A DNA stretch of 64,000 nucleotides from UBA7662 sp943369355 (lineage in GTDB: Bacteria > Bacteroidota > Bacteroidia > UBA7662): contig CALRMX020000006.1 in assembly GCA_943369355.1 (NCBI GenBank), forward strand, positions 1 to 64,000, read 5' to 3'. Numbering within the stretch: the first letter of the stretch is position 1; each line of letters begins with the position of its first letter. A model generated the notes under the pieces. That model ran no database searches. It was given only the letters and a program-made list of their open reading frames with translations, and was not told where the DNA came from. Of the stretch, positions 1 through 7,590 are shown piece by piece. Both the position numbers and the translations under genes were made by a program.

Positions 1-222
1 CGCATGGTAGGCCCCATTGTAGAAGAACTTTCGGGCGAATACGATGGCAAGGCCGTGATTGGTAAAGTAGATGTTGACGCCAACCCAAACATCACCGTTC
101 AGTTTGGTATTCGCAACATCCCTACTTTGTTGGTGTTCAAAAACGGACAAGTGGTTGACAAACAAGTAGGCGCTGTACCTAAGCATATACTCAAAGGCAA
201 ACTCGACGCTCAGCTGGCGTAA
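1..222 (+). CDS. trxA: Thioredoxin, 3' part (5' end outside window)
   Basis: C-terminal 73 residues of a thioredoxin. The frame is open to the window edge, and the first codons (Arg-Met-Val-Gly-Pro) match the residues right after the CGPC active site of TrxA, so the redox cysteines lie just outside the window. The cis-proline loop (IRNIPTLLVFKNG) and the end helix are intact. The protein reduces disulfides in the cytoplasm and serves reductases such as methionine sulfoxide reductase. A strong hairpin terminator follows 17 bases after the stop. Confidence 0.93.
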   Translation, partial: RMVGPIVEELSGEYDGKAVIGKVDVDANPNITVQFGIRNIPTLLVFKNGQVVDKQVGAVPKHILKGKLDAQLA

Positions 223-238
223 CGAAAACGATTATAGC

Positions 239-275
239 AAAAAGCCCCTGATGTTCAATCATCAGGGGCTTTTCT
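239..275. terminator. Bidirectional terminator after trxA
   Basis: Perfect 14-bp stem (AAAAGCCCCTGATG / CATCAGGGGCTTTT) around a 6-base loop at 240-273, with A and T runs on both sides. It can stop transcription from trxA on the plus strand and from the T9SS gene on the minus strand. Confidence 0.9.
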
Positions 276-278
276 GTT

Positions 279-1994
279 TTAGTTTTTAATGATTTTTCCG
301 CTGCCTTGACGATTGACACTCTGCCAACGCCATAGATAAGTACCCTTTGGTAACTGATCGACTCGTATTTGGTGCTCCAAACCGTTTTCGATGGATTGCT
401 GAAGCACCAATTTACCCTGTAAGTCGTATAACTGAAAACTCAGGTGGTGTTGGTCGCCAGGTTTGACCAGTACAAAGTCGGTGGCCGGATTTGGATACAC
501 CGAGGCTGGTTGATTTTCATCGTCGGCGGTGGCTAAGCCTAAACCGTTGAGATTGCTTTGCATCAACTCGACATAATCGCCCATGCCGCCTTGCTGAAGT
601 AATTGGTTGTTGAAATACAGCGAATTTCGCCAGCGAATGGCCAGATGAAGGCTGTTGGTATTGCTACCAATAAATGGAACCCCAAGAACGTTGGTGCTAA
701 ACATGCCCAAACGGATGTAAAGTGGGCCGTTTTCTTTCAAGATTAGGGTAGGCTGATGATCGGGTTGTGTGCCGAAAACAGTGGTGTCGTTCACCACCAC
801 ACCCGGTCCTCCCCAAAAGAGCAACTGGCTGGTATCGCCTGCTCCGGCATAAAAGGCAGCAATATTTTGGCCCGTTGCTGCCGCAACCTTGCGGTAGCCG
901 AGGTAATTGCCCGTTGCCGACAAAGAGCTTTCGTATAGGGTAAGTCCACCGGCTTGCAGATTATTCACCGAATCTACACCCACTCCCGGGTTGAAATCGA
1001 GCGTACCTCCCAGCAGTGCGGTGAGCAAGCGAAAACGGTTACCCGTGTAATTGGCCATGAAGCCAACACAAACAGCAGGACTTACCACTTCAGGCAAGTA
1101 CGAAGCACTTATGCTGCTCAAGTTACTGGTGAGTAGCAATAGAGGCACGTTACCAGTACGGCGGTAGCCCGCTACTGCGCTGGTACCTCCTAAAAATACC
1201 GTGGCCGTATCGGTAAAGCTCAAGGGAATGGCCAATTGGCCGTTGCCTTTATCGGCCCTACCTACCGACAATTCGTTGCCCTTCGCAAACGGACCACCAC
1301 GTACGAAGTCGCCATTGGCATCGTATACGCCCATCACAAAAAAGGTCTCGTCGGGTTGGAGGAAGGGCGTGAACACCCGTGTGGTACCTGTTCCCGGATC
1401 CAAGTCGATATCGCCAAAGTTGAGGCTCATCACAAACACCAGCTGGTTGTTTACCCACTGAAATACTGGAGCGCTGGTGAAAAAGTTATTGTTGGCTGGA
1501 AGTACTTTAACCCATAACAAATCGCCTGTAGCTGAATAACGAGCGATAAATGGCGACTCAAACTGCCCTGCTGCCTGTATGGTATCGGCATCGGCCTGTC
1601 CGGCGTTGAGAATGAGAAAGCCGTTAAAGCCACCTAGCAAAAAGGCTCCTTGGCCGGGAGCTTCTAGCATGCCTTGTATGTTCAGGCGGTTGCTGGGTGA
1701 ACGTAATTCACGCGTCCATGCCAGTGTGCCACCCGACGTATATTTGGCCATAAAGCCGGTATATCGGAATTGTTCTGGGTCGCCCGAATTGGTGCTATTA
1801 AAGATTACTGGAGCGCCAGCACCTCCTATTTCAACAGTACCGCGATACAATCCGGCATACCATAAACTTCCGTCGCTATTGCTGAGGGCTTGATTGAGGC
1901 CAGGCGCAAGGCGCGTGGCTGCAATCCGTTGGTTCCATTGTGCATTTGCGTGGAGACTAAATAAGAAGAGAATCGAAAGTAGAATACGACGCAT
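279..1994 (-). CDS. Secreted protein with T9SS C-terminal sorting domain
   Basis: 571 residues. A signal peptide (MRRILLSILFLFSLHANA) is followed by a long beta-rich region without a recognised catalytic motif. The region resembles SBBP/beta-propeller-type repeats (phrases of the type 'GDLLWVKVLP', 'FIARYSATGDLLW'). The last ~80 residues form a type A T9SS sorting domain: VYPNPATDFVLV, then a strand pattern ending in GTYLWRWQS and a basic tail. It is likely exported by Sec, then moved over the outer membrane by the Por system and anchored to the surface or released. Function unknown. The start ATG lies 17 bases downstream of a TACCTTTG promoter element. Confidence 0.85.
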   Translation of the reverse strand: MRRILLSILFLFSLHANAQWNQRIAATRLAPGLNQALSNSDGSLWYAGLYRGTVEIGGAGAPVIFNSTNSGDPEQFRYTGFMAKYTSGGTLAWTRELRSPSNRLNIQGMLEAPGQGAFLLGGFNGFLILNAGQADADTIQAAGQFESPFIARYSATGDLLWVKVLPANNNFFTSAPVFQWVNNQLVFVMSLNFGDIDLDPGTGTTRVFTPFLQPDETFFVMGVYDANGDFVRGGPFAKGNELSVGRADKGNGQLAIPLSFTDTATVFLGGTSAVAGYRRTGNVPLLLLTSNLSSISASYLPEVVSPAVCVGFMANYTGNRFRLLTALLGGTLDFNPGVGVDSVNNLQAGGLTLYESSLSATGNYLGYRKVAAATGQNIAAFYAGAGDTSQLLFWGGPGVVVNDTTVFGTQPDHQPTLILKENGPLYIRLGMFSTNVLGVPFIGSNTNSLHLAIRWRNSLYFNNQLLQQGGMGDYVELMQSNLNGLGLATADDENQPASVYPNPATDFVLVKPGDQHHLSFQLYDLQGKLVLQQSIENGLEHQIRVDQLPKGTYLWRWQSVNRQGSGKIIKN

Positions 1995-2010
1995 AATTTT
2001 TAGGTTTTGG

Positions 2011-2018
2011 CAAAGGTA
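2011..2018 (-). promoter_or_regulatory. Bacteroidota -7 element (TACCTTTG)
   Basis: Minus-strand TACCTTTG matches the TAnnTTTG consensus and sits 17 bases before the start of the T9SS gene. The nearest upstream TTG is 24 bases away, slightly longer than the usual 17-23 spacing. Confidence 0.55.
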
Positions 2019-2128
2019 ACGGCAGCTTGTTTGTTTTGTTTACAATGGGTCGCCCATTTAACAATTAATAGAAAAATTTCGTCTCTGCTTACAAGTGTGC
2101 TTTTCGCTGAGCGCTCCGCGAAAGCCAC

Positions 2129-2136
2129 TATCTTTG
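2129..2136 (+). promoter_or_regulatory. Bacteroidota -7 element (TATCTTTG) of the miaE operon
   Basis: TATCTTTG fits the TAnnTTTG consensus 4 bases before the miaE ATG, with a near-consensus CTG 19 bases upstream (2107-2109). The transcript would have a very short leader. Confidence 0.65.
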
Positions 2137-2140
2137 CGGC

Positions 2141-2722
2141 ATGTTAGGTTTAAAGCTTCCTACCGACCCTCGCTGGGTGAACATCGCCGAAAAATCGATA
2201 GGCGATATTCTCATCGACCACGCCTTTTGCGAACAGAAGGCGGCTACAACCTGTATTTCCATCATCGTGCAATATGCCGACCGTGAACTCATCGTAGAAA
2301 AGCTCTCACCCATAGTGGCCGAAGAGTGGGGGCACTTCAGAAAGGTACTCAAAGAGATGAAACAGCGTGGGGTGAAGCTCGACAAAAAGCGCAAAGACGA
2401 ATATGTAAACAAGTTGCTGGCCTTTCAGCGAAAAGGGCTCACCGACGACCTTGTATTGCTCGAAAAGTTGCTGACCTGTGCCCTCATTGAGGCACGCTCC
2501 TGCGAGCGCTTTCGCTTGCTTTCACTCGAATGTGCCGATGCCGACTTGAGACAGTTTTACCACGAGTTTATGGTGAGTGAAGCGGGCCACTACCGCTTGT
2601 TTATGGATTTGGCCGAACACTTTCTGCCCAAAGAGCTCGTACGTAAACGATGGCAGGAGTATCTCGACTTCGAGGCCGATATGCTCCCCACCCTTGAACT
2701 TCGCGGAGATCGCGTTCACTAG
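2141..2722 (+). CDS. miaE: tRNA 2-methylthio-N6-isopentenyladenosine-37 hydroxylase (MiaE)
   Basis: 193 residues, a usual length for the family. MiaE is a ferritin-like diiron oxygenase that hydroxylates the isopentenyl group of ms2i6A37 in tRNAs reading U-starting codons. The diiron ligand pattern is visible: Glu31 in the HAFCEQKAA helix, an ExxH (EEWGH, 61-65), a Glu in the IEARSCERF helix, and a second ExxH in SEAGHYRLF. It is the first gene of a rightward operon with msrC and hemF, with a 4-base gap to the next ATG, and is preceded by a clear Bacteroidota promoter. Confidence 0.93.
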   Translation: MLGLKLPTDPRWVNIAEKSIGDILIDHAFCEQKAATTCISIIVQYADRELIVEKLSPIVAEEWGHFRKVLKEMKQRGVKLDKKRKDEYVNKLLAFQRKGLTDDLVLLEKLLTCALIEARSCERFRLLSLECADADLRQFYHEFMVSEAGHYRLFMDLAEHFLPKELVRKRWQEYLDFEADMLPTLELRGDRVH

Positions 2723-2726
2723 CGCC

Positions 2727-3215
2727 ATGGCCGAATCTATCTTTTTTACACCTGAGGCCGACCGTGCCACGCGCTACCAAGAGCTATTGCCACAAATTAG
2801 TGCGTTAATAGAAGGCGAAAGCGATCTGATTGCCAATTTAGCCAATACCGCTGCCGTACTTCGGGAGGCCTTCGGCTTTTTTTGGGTAGGTTTTTATCTC
2901 GTGAAGAACGACCAATTGGTATTGGGACCTTTCCAAGGGCCCTTGGCCTGCACCCGTATCCGCAAGGGCAAAGGGGTATGTGGCAGCAGTTGGGAGCGTG
3001 TAGAAACCCTGCTCGTCCCCGATGTGGACGCATTCCCGGGACATATTGCCTGTAGCAGCGCCAGCCGCTCCGAAATTGTAGTGCCCATTCAGCGCAACAA
3101 TACCGTATTGGCGGTGTTGGATGTGGATAGCGACTTACTGAACGATTTCTCTGAAACGGATCAACGGTATCTTGAAGAACTATGTGCCGAGCTTGCTAAA
3201 ATTTGGCCTGCATGA
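2727..3215 (+). CDS. msrC: Free methionine-(R)-sulfoxide reductase (fRMsr, GAF domain)
   Basis: 162 residues from the ATG at 2727; longer upstream reading would run into miaE. This is a single GAF domain. The three conserved cysteines of free Met-R-SO reductases are present: Cys75 (PLACTR), Cys85 (GVCGS) and Cys109 (HIACSSASRSEIVVP). The enzyme reduces free methionine-R-sulfoxide with thioredoxin as electron donor. The stop overlaps the hemF start (ATGA at 3212-3215), so the two genes are translationally coupled. Confidence 0.92.
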   Translation: MAESIFFTPEADRATRYQELLPQISALIEGESDLIANLANTAAVLREAFGFFWVGFYLVKNDQLVLGPFQGPLACTRIRKGKGVCGSSWERVETLLVPDVDAFPGHIACSSASRSEIVVPIQRNNTVLAVLDVDSDLLNDFSETDQRYLEELCAELAKIWPA

Positions 3216-4096
3216 TCCAGTTAGCGCACATCATCAAATACTTACATGGCTTGCAAGACCGCATCTGCAACGACATTACTTTACTTGATGGAAAATCGTT
3301 TGTAGAAGACCGATGGCAGCGCGAAGAAGGTGGCGGCGGTCGTAGCCGGCTGTTAAGTCAGGGTAATTTGGTGGAAAAAGGTGGAGTGAATTTTTCGCAT
3401 GTGCACGGACCGGTACCCGAATTTTTAAAAAAGGAAAGCCCTGCAGCCAGCCGATTCGATGCTACAGGTGTTTCATTGGTCATACATCCGCACAATCCTC
3501 ACGTGCCACTCATTCACATGAACGTACGCTATTTCGAGACCGATGCTGGCGATTGGTGGTTCGGCGGAGGCATCGACCTTACGCCCGCGTATCCGGTAGA
3601 GGAGCAACTACGCTGGTTTCACAGTCAGCTCAAGGAAGTTTGCGATGCTTTTGACCTGAGTTGGTATCCACGCATGAAGCACGATTGCGACCGCTATTTT
3701 TATATTCCTCATCGCAGTGAAATGCGTGGAGTAGGTGGCATTTTTTACGACCATCAGCGAGCGAGCCCCGACCATGGAAAGGAGCAATTGTTTGCTTTCA
3801 TGCAAGCCGTAGGCGATCGTTTCCCGATAATTTACCGGTATATGGCCGAGCAAAACCGCCAAAAACCGTATACTGAGTTGGAAAAGCACTGGCAGAAAAT
3901 TCGCCGTGGACGGTATGCCGAATTTAATTTGGTATACGACCGTGGTACCACCTTTGGGCTACGCACCAATGGCCGTACCGAGTCGATCTTGATGTCGCTA
4001 CCACCCGAGGCGGTGTGGGAATACAATCACCAACCCGCCGAAAACACACCCGAGGCCGAAGCGCTGCGCTTCTTCCAGCCACGCGATTGGTTTTAG
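3212..4096 (+). CDS. hemF: Oxygen-dependent coproporphyrinogen III oxidase
   Basis: 294 residues. HemF converts coproporphyrinogen III to protoporphyrinogen IX with O2, oxidatively decarboxylating two propionates. The family signature is clear: ENxxxVxFSHVHG-like start, HPHNPHVPLIHMNVRYFE, WWFGGGIDLTPAY, and FYIPHRSEMRGVGGIFYDH, plus the C-terminal NLVYDRGTTFGLRTNGRTESILMSLPP. The ATG at 3212 is chosen because an in-frame TTG at 3203 lies inside msrC. The last gene of the operon; its stop abuts the stop of the convergent hydrolase gene with no base between them. Confidence 0.95.
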   Translation: MIQLAHIIKYLHGLQDRICNDITLLDGKSFVEDRWQREEGGGGRSRLLSQGNLVEKGGVNFSHVHGPVPEFLKKESPAASRFDATGVSLVIHPHNPHVPLIHMNVRYFETDAGDWWFGGGIDLTPAYPVEEQLRWFHSQLKEVCDAFDLSWYPRMKHDCDRYFYIPHRSEMRGVGGIFYDHQRASPDHGKEQLFAFMQAVGDRFPIIYRYMAEQNRQKPYTELEKHWQKIRRGRYAEFNLVYDRGTTFGLRTNGRTESILMSLPPEAVWEYNHQPAENTPEAEALRFFQPRDWF

Positions 4097-5425
4097 TTAG
4101 CGTAGCTGTTCGCGTATCCACAAATCCATATCACGGATCACTTCCTCAGCTACATTATTGCGTTTTTCGTAGTCTTTGGGCCCATAAGCACCGGTGCTGG
4201 GCATCAAAAAGTGATTTAACCCCTTGTAGCTGCGGTAGGTGGTTTTGGGTCGGCCCATGAGTTTTTGTTTCATGGCTAAGGCCAGCTCGGGGGGTACCTG
4301 ATAATCGGCCGCACCATGCGCCACCCAAACGGGTTGCGGCAACTGGAGTAAACTGGCGCCTAAATCGATGCGCTGCCACGACCGCCAGTAGGAGGCTGGC
4401 AGTTGTAAGGGCAGGCTGTCTTGCGAAAGGGTAAAGGAAAGCGCTGGGTTGAGGGCTCGTTGTTTATTTTTTTCCTGCTCCCGCAAAACTGCTCTTTCTT
4501 CGGCTGTAAACCCATTCTCGGCAGCCAGATGCACGTATTGATTGAAGATTAGATCGGGCATGGTTTGCGTAGCGGCCGAAAGCAGCAACAGACCACGAAC
4601 GGGCACTTGGCTTTTGGCAGTTATGGTTGCTGCCAGCATGGCGCCCTGCCCATGACCAAGTACAAAAATGCGGCTGCTGTCGACCTCTTTGATGGTGCGG
4701 GTGAGCGCCAAGGCCGATACAGCATCGTCGATGGTTTCGGTAAAAACAGTCAAACGACGTAAATCTTCCATCAGTTCAGGGCCATAGGCTAGCGAGCGTT
4801 TGTCGTAGCGCAGGCTGGCAATTCCTCTGCTGGCTAGGCCTATGGCGAGGTCTTTGAAGACTTTATTGGGCCCTAGGCTGCCGTCTTTGTCTTGTGGGCC
4901 AAATCCATGCACCATCACCACCATGGGGCAGCGCCTACAGTTTAGCGGCAAGGTGAGTATGGCGGGCAGCACTACCGTATCGGTACGCACCTTCATGCTA
5001 AACTCACGATAACGTTCGCGTTGTCCGTATGCCGGGTAACGCCAATTGTCTTCTTCGTTGATGGGTTGCAGCAGGTAACTCGTCACCCGATGAGCACTAT
5101 CGAACTCAAGCAGCAAACGTTGTTGCTGGCGTGCAAAACGAAGTGGTAAACTAAGTTGAAGCGGACTGCGGCTGCGTAATTCAATACTACCAACGGCTTC
5201 AAGCGGCCCCCATTGTGTTTCCAGGCCTTTCCAAATTAGGTTGAGTTGCTCGCGTTGGAGCTTGCGTTGTAGGGCTGCTGCAAATTCCACGAAAACACTG
5301 TCGTGCGCTCCGGCTAGGTGCTGCTGCCCGATACGTCGTGCGCGGTCGAGGGCTGCTACAGGCGTTGTTTGTGCCTTCAAAAAATTACTTAGCAGAAGAA
5401 GTCCAAGGATGAGTAGCGTACGCAT
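4097..5425 (-). CDS. Exported alpha/beta hydrolase-fold protein lacking the nucleophilic Ser
   Basis: 442 residues from the ATG at 5425, which starts a signal peptide (MRTLLILGLLLLSNFLKAQ); an upstream in-frame extension has no coding character. An N-terminal DUF3887-like domain (about 25-125) precedes an alpha/beta hydrolase domain (150-442). The oxyanion segment VVMVHGFGPQDKDG is present, as are a candidate acid (HGAADYQVPPE) and His (GLNHFLMP). The nucleophile elbow, normally GHSxG, reads G-H-Gly259-Q-G, so the catalytic Ser is missing. It may be a pseudoenzyme, or use another residue. Convergent and abutting with hemF. Confidence 0.85.
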   Translation of the reverse strand: MRTLLILGLLLLSNFLKAQTTPVAALDRARRIGQQHLAGAHDSVFVEFAAALQRKLQREQLNLIWKGLETQWGPLEAVGSIELRSRSPLQLSLPLRFARQQQRLLLEFDSAHRVTSYLLQPINEEDNWRYPAYGQRERYREFSMKVRTDTVVLPAILTLPLNCRRCPMVVMVHGFGPQDKDGSLGPNKVFKDLAIGLASRGIASLRYDKRSLAYGPELMEDLRRLTVFTETIDDAVSALALTRTIKEVDSSRIFVLGHGQGAMLAATITAKSQVPVRGLLLLSAATQTMPDLIFNQYVHLAAENGFTAEERAVLREQEKNKQRALNPALSFTLSQDSLPLQLPASYWRSWQRIDLGASLLQLPQPVWVAHGAADYQVPPELALAMKQKLMGRPKTTYRSYKGLNHFLMPSTGAYGPKDYEKRNNVAEEVIRDMDLWIREQLR

Positions 5426-5508
5426 GTTCACAAAACGCAGTAAAAACAAAAATCGTTTGGACGAAACTACGACCAAACGATTTACTGTTGTTGCGAAGAA
5501 GTCTATTT

Positions 5509-6219
5509 TTAGTCTTCGTCGATAGGTTTGATGCTGGCCATGCCGCTCAAACGCTTGTTGAGCACCACCGGATTGCCGGCATATTTCACGCTGCCTACAC
5601 CGCTCACCTCTACATCGAGCTGCTCGCTGGCAAAAACACTGGCGGCACCTGCCCCCGACATATTGAGGTTTACCTTCTTGCAAATAAAGCTGCTGGCATC
5701 GAAGTTAGATGCACCCGATAGGTTCAACACCATCAAATCGCCTGTTCCAACAAGTTTGAGGTTGCCCGCGCCACTTACGTCAATTTTTACATTTTTGAAG
5801 TCGGAATTGAGTTCGCAATTGGAGGCACCGGATAGATCCATTTGCAGGCTTTCGCCTTTGAATTCGTTAATCTCGGCTTTTACTGAGCCCGATACGCTGA
5901 GCACTTCTAAATCGGGCATGGTAATGCGAATTTTGAGGGTGCTGGTGCCAAAAGATTTACGCTTTTTTTCGTAGCCCACTTCCACCAATTTGCCGTCTTG
6001 CGTTACCTCCAGTCCCTCGAACAAATCTTCTGGGCCCGATATCACCATGCTGTAGCGGTCGCCGCGGGTGATGGTTACGTTGAATGAGCTGCTAAACGAA
6101 AGCTCATTGTAGTTCGTGAAATTAAACTCCTGACTGAGGTCAGCGGCGGGGCGCGGACTGAATGAAATGGCCGAAAGCGAAAGCACTAGCAGCAAAAAGG
6201 GTAGGATTTTAGTCTTCAT
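5509..6219 (-). CDS. DUF2807 (GIN-domain) putative auto-transporter adhesin head protein
   Basis: 236 residues from the ATG at 6219. A signal peptide (MKTKILPFLLLVLSLSAISFS) precedes a right-handed beta-solenoid made of short repeats of the type 'DLSGASN', 'DVSGAGNLKLVG', 'NLSGASNFDAS', 'NMSGAGAASVF', typical of DUF2807. The family is common in Bacteroidota envelopes; the function is unknown. The start overlaps the end of queG by 11 bases, so it belongs to the leftward ferredoxin-queG operon. Confidence 0.85.
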   Translation of the reverse strand: MKTKILPFLLLVLSLSAISFSPRPAADLSQEFNFTNYNELSFSSSFNVTITRGDRYSMVISGPEDLFEGLEVTQDGKLVEVGYEKKRKSFGTSTLKIRITMPDLEVLSVSGSVKAEINEFKGESLQMDLSGASNCELNSDFKNVKIDVSGAGNLKLVGTGDLMVLNLSGASNFDASSFICKKVNLNMSGAGAASVFASEQLDVEVSGVGSVKYAGNPVVLNKRLSGMASIKPIDED

Positions 6220-7198
6220 ACGGTTGGGATTTGTCTGCAAGACGAAAACCGGGGTCGTCGGGTTGCATGGGGTCTTGAAAAAATATTTTGTCGATGTTTT
6301 GTTTGAGTCGGTCGTAGCCGGTACGTTGCACGGCCGAACGTTCAAATAACTTATGAAAAACCGATTCGGTAAGCTCTTTCCACTGGTTTTTTTCCATCGT
6401 GAGCAATCCCGGCCGCGGGTTAAATCTACTATCGTGATGGGGTTGTGCAAAGCGGTTCCACGGACATACTTCCTGACAGATGTCGCAGCCGAAGAGCCAG
6501 TTGCCGAATTTGGCGGCGGCATCGGCCGGTAGCTCCGACTTCAGCTCGATGGTGTAGTAGCTGATACACTTCGAACCATCTACCTCATAGGGCGTGATGG
6601 CCTCGGTGGGGCAGGCGTCGATGCAGCGGGTGCAGGTCCCACAATAGTCTTGGATGGGCCCGTCGGGTTCGAGTTCCAAGTCGATGATGAGCTCGGCCAG
6701 AAAGAACCACGAGCCCTGCTGGCGGGTGATGAGGTTGCTGTGTTTGCCCACCCAGCCCGTTCCGCTTTTGGCGGCCCAGGCTTTTTCAAGCACCGGTGCC
6801 GAGTCAACAAACACCCGGCCCTGTATGTCGCCCACTTGTTCGCGCAGCCTATTCAGCAGCTCGAAGAGCTTCTCTTTGATCACCAAATGATAATCTTCGC
6901 CATAGGCGTACTGCGAGATGCGTGGCGCATCGGCTGCCGGAGGGCGTTGGGGGTTGTAGTAGTTGTAGAGCAGGCTCACCACCGATTTCGCTCCCGGTAC
7001 CAGCAGGCGAGGGTCGAGGCGCTTGTCGAAGTTGCGCTCCATATAGCCCATCTCGCCATGGAAGCCATGCTTTAGCCAGCGCTCGAGCCGTGGTGCCTCC
7101 TCGTCGAGGAAGGTGGCGGTGCTGATGCCACAAAACTGAAAGCCCAGCTCGGCTGCCAATTTTTTGAGGATGCGGCTATGGTGGGCGGCGAGCGACAT
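6209..7198 (-). CDS. queG: Epoxyqueuosine reductase
   Basis: 329 residues. QueG makes the last step of queuosine formation, reducing epoxyqueuosine to queuosine in the wobble position of GUN-anticodon tRNAs; it needs cobalamin and two [4Fe-4S] clusters. Both cluster motifs are visible: CGTCTRCIDACP and CDICQEVCPWN. The family signature FVDSAPVLEKAWAAKSGTGWVGK contains the catalytic Asp. It sits between a [2Fe-2S] ferredoxin-like gene 3 bases upstream and the DUF2807 gene downstream with overlap. Confidence 0.95.
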   Translation of the reverse strand: MSLAAHHSRILKKLAAELGFQFCGISTATFLDEEAPRLERWLKHGFHGEMGYMERNFDKRLDPRLLVPGAKSVVSLLYNYYNPQRPPAADAPRISQYAYGEDYHLVIKEKLFELLNRLREQVGDIQGRVFVDSAPVLEKAWAAKSGTGWVGKHSNLITRQQGSWFFLAELIIDLELEPDGPIQDYCGTCTRCIDACPTEAITPYEVDGSKCISYYTIELKSELPADAAAKFGNWLFGCDICQEVCPWNRFAQPHHDSRFNPRPGLLTMEKNQWKELTESVFHKLFERSAVQRTGYDRLKQNIDKIFFQDPMQPDDPGFRLADKSQPYED

Positions 7199-7201
7199 GG
7201 T

Positions 7202-7525
7202 TTAGCTTTTAGCAGCAGGAAAATGCAGACGTAAACGTTCTACAGGTCGGTTGTGTAGGAGCTGCTCGGTAAATAGCTCGTCAACATCGGCCAGCTGTAC
7301 GTTGCCGTACCAGATGGCTTCGGGATATACGACCAGGCTGGGGCCTTGCTGACAAGCGTCGAGGCAGGCCGTTTTTTGTGCGCGAATATCCACTTGCAGT
7401 CCGTGGCTTTTGATGAGCTCTTTGAAGCGGGCCACCAAGGCTTCGCCATGTTCGGTACCACAACTTTTTTTGGCGGGGTCGGCGCGTTGGTTGGTACAGA
7501 TGAAGAGGTGTTTCTGGTATTTCAT
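7202..7525 (-). CDS. Thioredoxin-like [2Fe-2S] ferredoxin domain protein
   Basis: 107 residues. The fold and cysteine pattern match the small (2Fe-2S) ferredoxin/NuoE-like family: Cys10 (FICTNQR), Cys22 (KSCGTEHG), Cys54 and Cys58 (ACLDACQQGPSLVVYPE, then IWYGNV). It is a plausible electron carrier. Three bases separate it from queG, which needs electrons for epoxide reduction, so a supply role is a reasonable inference but not shown. Divergent from priA. Confidence 0.85.
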   Translation of the reverse strand: MKYQKHLFICTNQRADPAKKSCGTEHGEALVARFKELIKSHGLQVDIRAQKTACLDACQQGPSLVVYPEAIWYGNVQLADVDELFTEQLLHNRPVERLRLHFPAAKS

Positions 7526-7577
7526 ACTGCAAATAAAGCGACTTTCCCACAGCCTGCCGCCGAAGGCCTGTGAGCCT

Positions 7578-7585
7578 TAACTTTG
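7578..7585 (+). promoter_or_regulatory. Bacteroidota -7 element (TAACTTTG) for priA
   Basis: TAACTTTG matches TAnnTTTG five bases before the ATG at 7591. If this is the promoter, a GTG at 7570 cannot be the priA start. No clear -33 TTG was seen. Confidence 0.5.
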
Positions 7586-7590
7586 TGGTC

